Assembly: GCA_023392395.1 (NCBI GenBank)
Contig: JAEVZE010000445.1
Coordinates: forward strand, 1 to 11,045
Reading direction: 5' to 3'
DNA: 11,045 nucleotides
Source of the DNA: Bacillota bacterium
GTDB taxonomy: Bacteria > Bacillota > Clostridia > Christensenellales > Aristaeellaceae
The translations under genes were made by a program, and so were the position numbers. The notes under the pieces were generated by a model. That model was given only the letters and a program-made list of their open reading frames with translations. It did not search any database and was not told the origin of the DNA. Positions 7,013 through 11,045 of the stretch are shown here, one piece after another (position 1 is the stretch's first letter; every line of letters begins with the position of its first letter).

Positions 7013-7040
7013 CTCAATTCGGTTCGCGTGAAACCGATAT
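7013..7040 (+). promoter_or_regulatory. SigD (sigma-28, flagellar) type promoter
   Basis: CTCAA (7013-7017), 16 nt, then CCGATAT (7034-7040) matches the Bacillus/Clostridium SigD consensus (TAAA-N15-GCCGATAT type) with one change in the -35 (CTCAA for CTAAA) and a perfect -10. Spacing is identical to the promoter of the chemoreceptor gene at 9791-9818. Transcription would start near 7047, which rules out an ATG at 7047 as the start codon and supports the ATG at 7083. Confidence 0.72.
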
Positions 7041-7082
7041 GTATGGATGGAACAGGAAGGTATCGAAGGAAGGCGATTCCCC

Positions 7083-7916
7083 ATGAGCGTCAGTTTGGTC
7101 AACGGCAGCTATGATACGAGCTACATCAGTCAGGTTCTGGGTTTGAGCGGCACGAGTTCCACCACAAGCGCCGATACCCTGAGCGGCACCACAACGACCG
7201 ATGATTCGAGCCAGGATACCGTTACCATCAGCTCAGCGGGCTCGGCGAGCAGCCAGCTGCTCGAACTGGTGCAAGAACGGGCGAGCCTGGAGCAGGCGCG
7301 CAGCGACCTGGTCAGCTCCACCACGGAGAGCGGAGGCAGCACCGACAGCATCGAATCCCAGCTGGATGACTACGATGAGCAGATCAGTGCGCTCGACACC
7401 CAGATCGAACAGTTGAGAGCGCAGGCGGCCAAGGAGCAGACGGAGAACATCGTGACCTACTCGAAGAACACCTTCAAGAACAACAGCTCCTCCCAGACCG
7501 ACAAGCTCAACACCATCACGGGCCTGTCCGGAAGCCTGTCCACCGCAAAGGCGACCGCCTCCGTAAGAAGCAGGCTGGACCGCGAGGCGAAATCGCTGCA
7601 GGCGGAGATCGACGCAGACCAGGCGCGCGGCATCGATACCACCGACAAGGAAAGCGAGCTAAAGGAACTGGAGGAGAAGACCGCAAGCGCCTCATTCACG
7701 CTCTCCGCCAGCCTCAACGACATCAACCAGAAGATCATGGAGTCCAACGGTGATCCGCTGGTCGAACTGGATTACCCCACATCCACCTACACCACGACGA
7801 CCGACGATGAGGACGAGGATGCCACCGATACCGCCGCGACGACTGTCGACACCACAACCACCACGACGATCGGCGCCACCGCGACGGACGAATCCGACAG
7901 CGACGACTCAGAATAG
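7083..7916 (+). CDS. Uncharacterised coiled-coil protein, probable SigD-regulon member
   Basis: I do not recognise this 277-residue protein. It has no signal peptide, no membrane helix, no cysteine and no tryptophan. Residues 1-55 are low-complexity Ser/Thr/Gly and include DTVTISSAG, similar in style to the D-x-V-x-I-S segments near the start of FlgM and related flagellar proteins. Residues about 57-122 and 158-220 are predicted coiled coil, rich in Leu/Glu/Gln/Lys (for example DEQISALDTQIEQLRAQ and ESELKELEEK). Residues 226-277 form a disordered Thr/Asp-rich, strongly acidic tail. The start at ATG 7083 has GAAGGAAGG 9 nt upstream and fits the SigD-type promoter 43 bp before it; the in-frame ATG at 7047 lies at the expected transcript start. 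The gene faces a SigD-promoted chemoreceptor gene. A structural, secreted or chaperone role in motility is a reasonable guess only. Confidence 0.8.
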   Translation: MSVSLVNGSYDTSYISQVLGLSGTSSTTSADTLSGTTTTDDSSQDTVTISSAGSASSQLLELVQERASLEQARSDLVSSTTESGGSTDSIESQLDDYDEQISALDTQIEQLRAQAAKEQTENIVTYSKNTFKNNSSSQTDKLNTITGLSGSLSTAKATASVRSRLDREAKSLQAEIDADQARGIDTTDKESELKELEEKTASASFTLSASLNDINQKIMESNGDPLVELDYPTSTYTTTTDDEDEDATDTAATTVDTTTTTTIGATATDESDSDDSE

Positions 7917-7942
7917 GGGAGTGCAGCGGCAATTCGGATATT

Positions 7943-7967
7943 AAAGCAGGGCATACGCCCTGCTTTT
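7943..7967 (+). terminator. Intrinsic terminator of the coiled-coil gene
   Basis: AAAGCAGGGC (7943-7952), loop ATAC and GCCCTGCTTT (7957-7966) form a 10-bp perfect stem ending in TTTT. It lies 26 bp after the stop codon. Confidence 0.9.
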
Positions 7968-8005
7968 GTCGTAGACGTTCATACCCCGAGGGTTTTTCAA
8001 AGCAT

Positions 8006-8039
8006 AAAAATACCCCAGTGTTCTTTGAACACTGGGGTA
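8006..8039 (-). terminator. Intrinsic terminator of the chemoreceptor gene
   Basis: A perfect 13-bp stem, TACCCCAGTGTTC (8011-8023) with GAACACTGGGGTA (8027-8039), has a 3-nt loop. On the minus strand it is followed by TTTTT (8010-8006). It lies about 50 bp after the stop codon of the chemoreceptor gene. With the opposing terminator at 7943-7967 it insulates the two convergent genes. Confidence 0.9.
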
Positions 8040-8088
8040 GCGGCCCGCGCATCTGATGAAGCCGTGTTTACGGGCCTGTTTTCCTGGA

Positions 8089-9696
8089 TTACTGAGGAAT
8101 GGCGGCGTTGTCGGAATAGCCGTTGCGGAGCTTGAAGTACGCCACCTGTTCCTTGAGGAGTTCCGCCTGGCTCAAAAGCTTCTCGCTGGCGGCCGAGCTC
8201 TCGATGGCCGAGGAGGAGTTGGACTGCACCACCTGCGTGATCTGGTCGAGGCCGATGCGCAGCTGGTCGATGCCGGCGGCCTGCTCGTTGGAGGATTCGG
8301 AGATGGAGTTCATCAATGAGGCGGCCTCCTGCACCAGCCGCATGATCTCCTGAAGCGCCGTAGCCGTGTCCTGCGCCACGACGGAGCCCGCCGCGGTCTT
8401 CTTGATGGATGTCTCGATCATGGCGGTGGTTTCCTTGGCGGCGTTGGCGGACCTTGCCGCAAGGTTTCGGACCTCCTCGGCCACGACCGCGAAGCCCTTG
8501 CCGTGCTGCCCGGCGCGCGCGGCCTCTACGGCGGCGTTCAGCGCCAGGATGGTGGTCTGGAAGGCGATGTCGTCGATCACCTTGATGATCTTGGAGATGT
8601 TGCCGGAGGCTTGGTCGATCTCGGACATGGCGGTGAGCATCGCGTTCATGCGGGTGTTGCCCTGATCGGCCTTGCGCTTGGTGGTCTCGGACAGGTCGTT
8701 GGCCTGGGCGGCGTACTTTGCGTTTTGTCCGGTCTTGGCGGCGATCTCCTCCAGCGAGGAATTGAATTCCTCAATGGCGCTCGCCTGCTGCGTCGAGCCT
8801 TGAGACAGCGACACGCTCATTGACGAAACCTGGTCGGCGGCGGCCGCCACGTTGGTGGAGGCGTCGCTGATGTCTCCCATCGTGCCCGCCAGTTTGTCCA
8901 CGAAGGCATTGAGCGAGGCGGCCATCACGCCGATTTCATCCTTGGACTTGACATCCAGCCGGGCGCGCAGATCGCCTTCAGAAAGCTCTCCGATCAGCTT
9001 CACGGTCTTATTCAAAGGCCCGACGATGCTGGAGATGATGAGGATCACCAGCAGGATGGTGGCGAGGATGGCGGCCAGGTCGATGGCGATGGCAAAAATG
9101 ACAGCTTGGCTGATCGTGCGGTCGATCTCCGTGATCTCTAGTTCGATGGCGCTGTCGATGGTCTGTTCCGCCTCGTCCAAATGCGTGCGCAATTGCTCGA
9201 ATTCGGCATACAGCTCGGTATCTAGGAAGCTGGCCTTGCCCCAGCCGGTGGTCAGCGCGTCCTTGGTCCGTTTGGCCCAGTCGGCGTACTCGGCGGTAAA
9301 GGCGGCCAGGTTTTCGAAGATGGTCTTGCCAGAGTCCGGGAACTTGACCGCGCCCCACACTTCCTGGTCCTTTGACAGAGCCTCGACGGCCTGGTTCGTC
9401 CGGTCGAGGGCCTGTTGGCCGTTCTCGTCAAAATCCTTGAGCAGCTGCTCCTTCTTTTCCGCGGTCACGCCGATGCGCCCGATCTCCTGATAGGCGGACA
9501 GCGCCTGAAAGAGGTCCCGGTCGGCGTTGGTGAGCATGCTGACGCCCTTGTATCCTTGATCGTACAAGGTTTGCTGCATGCTGCCCGTTACACCCTGAAT
9601 GTTGGTGATGGCCAATACAGTGACCAAGATCGCGCCCAGGATGGGGACGAACGCCTGCCACAGCAGCTTGGATTTGATCTTAAGGTTCTTGAACAC
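8089..9696 (-). CDS. Methyl-accepting chemotaxis protein
   Basis: This is a 535-residue membrane chemoreceptor. The first membrane helix is at about residues 13-32. An extracytoplasmic, mostly helical sensor domain (33-197, probably a four-helix-bundle type) follows, then the second membrane helix (198-225), a HAMP domain (222-274, with P-L-N-K and G-E-L-S-E-G-D-L) and a cytoplasmic signalling domain (275-520). The highly conserved hairpin tip is clear: IDDIAFQTTILALNAAVEAA from 374, then ARAG, GFAVVAEEVRNLAARS at 401-416. This region contacts CheA and CheW. There is no C-terminal NWETF-type pentapeptide. The start is GTG (9696-9694) with GGAGGG 8 nt upstream. A SigD-type promoter lies about 95 bp upstream and a perfect 13-bp terminator follows, so the gene is monocistronic. 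The ligand cannot be predicted. Confidence 0.95.
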   Translation of the reverse strand: MFKNLKIKSKLLWQAFVPILGAILVTVLAITNIQGVTGSMQQTLYDQGYKGVSMLTNADRDLFQALSAYQEIGRIGVTAEKKEQLLKDFDENGQQALDRTNQAVEALSKDQEVWGAVKFPDSGKTIFENLAAFTAEYADWAKRTKDALTTGWGKASFLDTELYAEFEQLRTHLDEAEQTIDSAIELEITEIDRTISQAVIFAIAIDLAAILATILLVILIISSIVGPLNKTVKLIGELSEGDLRARLDVKSKDEIGVMAASLNAFVDKLAGTMGDISDASTNVAAAADQVSSMSVSLSQGSTQQASAIEEFNSSLEEIAAKTGQNAKYAAQANDLSETTKRKADQGNTRMNAMLTAMSEIDQASGNISKIIKVIDDIAFQTTILALNAAVEAARAGQHGKGFAVVAEEVRNLAARSANAAKETTAMIETSIKKTAAGSVVAQDTATALQEIMRLVQEAASLMNSISESSNEQAAGIDQLRIGLDQITQVVQSNSSSAIESSAASEKLLSQAELLKEQVAYFKLRNGYSDNAAIPQ

Positions 9697-9790
9697 GATG
9701 GAATCCCTCCATTGCCGAGATTTGCGATGGAATAATGGAAAAAAGCGCGTGCGGCAGCGCGAGATGGGTAAGATGTCGTCGATACTACCT

Positions 9791-9818
9791 ATATCGGGAC
9801 AAGATTTGACAACTTTAG
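9791..9818 (-). promoter_or_regulatory. SigD (sigma-28, flagellar) promoter of the chemoreceptor gene
   Basis: On the minus strand CTAAA (9818-9814), 16 nt and CCGATAT (9797-9791) give a full match to the B. subtilis-type SigD consensus. Chemoreceptor genes are classic SigD targets, so motif and gene support each other. The leader is about 85 nt. Confidence 0.88.
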
Positions 9819-10263
9819 TACCATTCCGTGATAATGACCATAAATTGAGTACAAAAAATTGTTTTATGGGCCGAAATAAGTTTGGAAAGCTTTAAGCAAT
9901 GAAGAAGAGGGCTTGAATGCGCAATCCGAGGCGGCTTACCCTGGCGGCCGCGCGTTGCGCCGGTCAAGCTGGCGTGACTTGGATAAGGAAGCGGCGCGAG
10001 GGGATTACGCGTCGGCGGGAATCAGCAGGGTTTTCTCAGTGGAATTGCTGGGAGGAATCGAATTATGTAAGGCCTTGAAGCGGCTATGCGAAAGGAGCAG
10101 GAAGCGAATCACCGCCCGCGCCTGTCCGCCGGTTGGCGGTCGCGCGGGCGCTGGGATTGGTTACAGCCCACCTTTTGATGCTTTCCGGTACCGGTTGGGT
10201 GAGGCATGCAACATTTCGGCCTGATCGTGCAACAAAGAGGGCTGTTCGTCAGGCGGGAGCGGC
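9819..10263. other. Intergenic region without a convincing gene
   Basis: About 445 bp lie between the chemoreceptor promoter and the melA promoter. The left 80 bp are AT-rich and the rest GC-rich. Short open frames are present but are Arg/Gly/Ala-rich with no recognisable content. The only strong structure is the hairpin at 10113-10150. A GGGAGGA site (10050-10056) precedes an ATG immediately followed by TAA (10065-10070), which encodes nothing. Confidence 0.6.
10113..10150. other. Two-tier GC-rich hairpin
   Basis: The outer stem CGCCCGCGC (10113-10121) pairs with GCGCGGGCG (10142-10150). The inner stem CCGCC (10126-10130) pairs with GGCGG (10135-10139) around loop GGTT, with a small internal bulge between them. 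No T run follows on either strand, so it is not a standard terminator. The loop-side sequence CGGTTGGCGGT also occurs at positions 3-13 of the window, which hints at an intergenic repeat family. Confidence 0.5.
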
Positions 10264-10272
10264 TGGTATAAT
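10264..10272 (+). promoter_or_regulatory. Extended -10 promoter of melA
   Basis: TGGTATAAT is a perfect extended -10 (TGN-TATAAT). No good -35 is seen 16-18 nt upstream, as is common for extended -10 promoters or activated ones. Transcription would start near 10279, giving a leader of about 62 nt. A TGTG-CATA-CACA dyad (10309-10320) in the leader could be an operator, but the arms are short. Confidence 0.6.
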
Positions 10273-10340
10273 GAGGGCGTTGAAAATCCGCTGAGACGGC
10301 CTGGGCATTGTGCATACACACGGAACGGGAGGAATACGGC

Positions 10341-11045
10341 ATGCCGAAAATCACCTTCATGGGGGCGGGGTCCACGATTTTTGCCAAGAACGTGCTGGGC
10401 GACAGCATGATGACCCCGGCGCTTCAGGATAGCACCATCGCGCTCTATGACATCAACGAAACCCGGCTTCAGGAGAGCAAGTTGATGTTGGACGCGATCA
10501 ACCAAAACGCGGGCGGCAGGGCAATCATCCAGACCTACCTGGGCGTGGACAGGCGGCGGGATGCGCTCTCCGGCGCTTCCTACGTGGTCAATGCCATTCA
10601 AGTGGGCGGCTATGAGCCTTGCACCGTGACCGACTTTGAGATCCCGAAAAAGTATGGCTTGAAGCAGACCATCGCGGACACGCTGGGCATCGGCGGCATC
10701 TTCCGGGCTTTACGAACCATTCCGGTCATGTTGGACTTTGCCAGGGACATGGAGGCTGAGTGCCCGGATGCGTGGCTCCTCAACTACACCAACCCCATGG
10801 CCATGCTGACCGGCGCGATGCTGCGCTTGACGAACGTCAAGACCGTCGGGCTCTGCCACAGCGTGCAGGTTTGCGCCGAGCACCTCCTGCAGGGCCTGGG
10901 CATGGCGTACAACGAAACGGTGCAGTGGAAGATCGCGGGCATCAACCACCAGGCGTGGCTTCTCGAGATCACAAGTGGCGGCGCGGACCTGTATCCGGAG
11001 ATTAAGCGCCGAGCGCTTGGGCGTACCGAAAAGCACAACGACATG
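10341..11045 (+). CDS. melA: Alpha-galactosidase, GH4 family (partial, 3' end beyond the window)
   Basis: The first 235 residues are present; family members are about 430-450 long. GH4 enzymes use NAD+ and a divalent metal, usually Mn2+, to hydrolyse glycosides by an oxidation-elimination mechanism in the cytoplasm. MelA acts on melibiose and related alpha-galactosides. The N-terminus shows the Rossmann dinucleotide-binding start KITFMGAGSTIFAKNVLGD. Further hallmarks are NAIQVGGYEP at 84-93, IADTLGIGGIFRALRTIP at 111-128, NYTNPM at 148-153, GLCHS (C172, H173) and GINHQAW (H203); the Cys and the GINH His are the known metal ligands. I recall the B. subtilis MelA sequence as very similar throughout. 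The ATG has an excellent GGGAGGA Shine-Dalgarno 7 nt upstream. No transporter or regulator gene lies on its left side; they may follow to the right. Confidence 0.94.
   Translation, partial: MPKITFMGAGSTIFAKNVLGDSMMTPALQDSTIALYDINETRLQESKLMLDAINQNAGGRAIIQTYLGVDRRRDALSGASYVVNAIQVGGYEPCTVTDFEIPKKYGLKQTIADTLGIGGIFRALRTIPVMLDFARDMEAECPDAWLLNYTNPMAMLTGAMLRLTNVKTVGLCHSVQVCAEHLLQGLGMAYNETVQWKIAGINHQAWLLEITSGGADLYPEIKRRALGRTEKHNDM

Noticed and set aside
5592..7102. Long antisense and alternative open frames across the lipoprotein gene (for example 5683-6435 and 5954-7102 minus)
   Set aside because: They are by-products of the GC-rich 36-bp repeats. The products are low-complexity Ser/Gly/Val or Arg/Gly, and the plus frame has a lipobox and SH3b domains.
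10050..10070. Good Shine-Dalgarno followed by ATG-TAA
   Set aside because: A start-stop pair with no following gene in range is most likely chance.
9913..10224. 103-codon frame and a 51-codon Arg-rich frame starting at 9917
   Set aside because: Arg/Ala/Gly-rich composition, no homology I recognise, and they run into the hairpin region. They look like chance open frames in GC-rich intergenic DNA.

Overview
The window looks like chromosomal DNA of a motile, GC-rich, Gram-positive-type bacterium of the Firmicutes, probably class Clostridia. Four things point there: a lipoprotein with bacterial SH3 domains and a Pro/Thr/Glu wall-spanning linker, two promoters that match the Bacillus/Clostridium SigD (sigma-28) consensus, Shine-Dalgarno-led starts that include GTG, and a MelA protein that I recall as closely resembling the B. 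subtilis enzyme. No rRNA, tRNA, CRISPR array, transposase or phage gene was seen.

Left part (1-6920): a noncoding, hairpin-rich edge (1-316) is followed by two tandem TetR-family repressor genes on the minus strand. A compact divergent control region (about 1523-1663) separates them from a plus-strand operon of three overlapping genes. These encode an MMPL/RND-type membrane exporter, an exported protein with long helical Leu/Gly heptad-like repeats (YhgE/Pip-like), and an SH3-domain lipoprotein with a 36-bp tandem repeat. A strong terminator closes the operon. The two divergent promoters share one palindromic -10 core and are flanked by inverted repeats that look like TetR operators. The region therefore reads as a self-regulated, inducible export or cell-envelope module.

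Middle part (6921-9818): two convergent genes, each with its own terminator. One encodes an unrecognised, cysteine-free, coiled-coil protein with an acidic Thr/Asp tail. The other encodes a methyl-accepting chemotaxis protein. Both have a SigD-type promoter with identical 16-nt spacing (CTCAA-N16-CCGATAT and CTAAA-N16-CCGATAT). This places the unknown gene in the motility regulon and is the most informative new link in the window.

Right part (9819-11045): about 450 bp without a convincing gene but with one strong hairpin, then an extended -10 promoter and the first 235 codons of a GH4 alpha-galactosidase (melA), cut by the window end.
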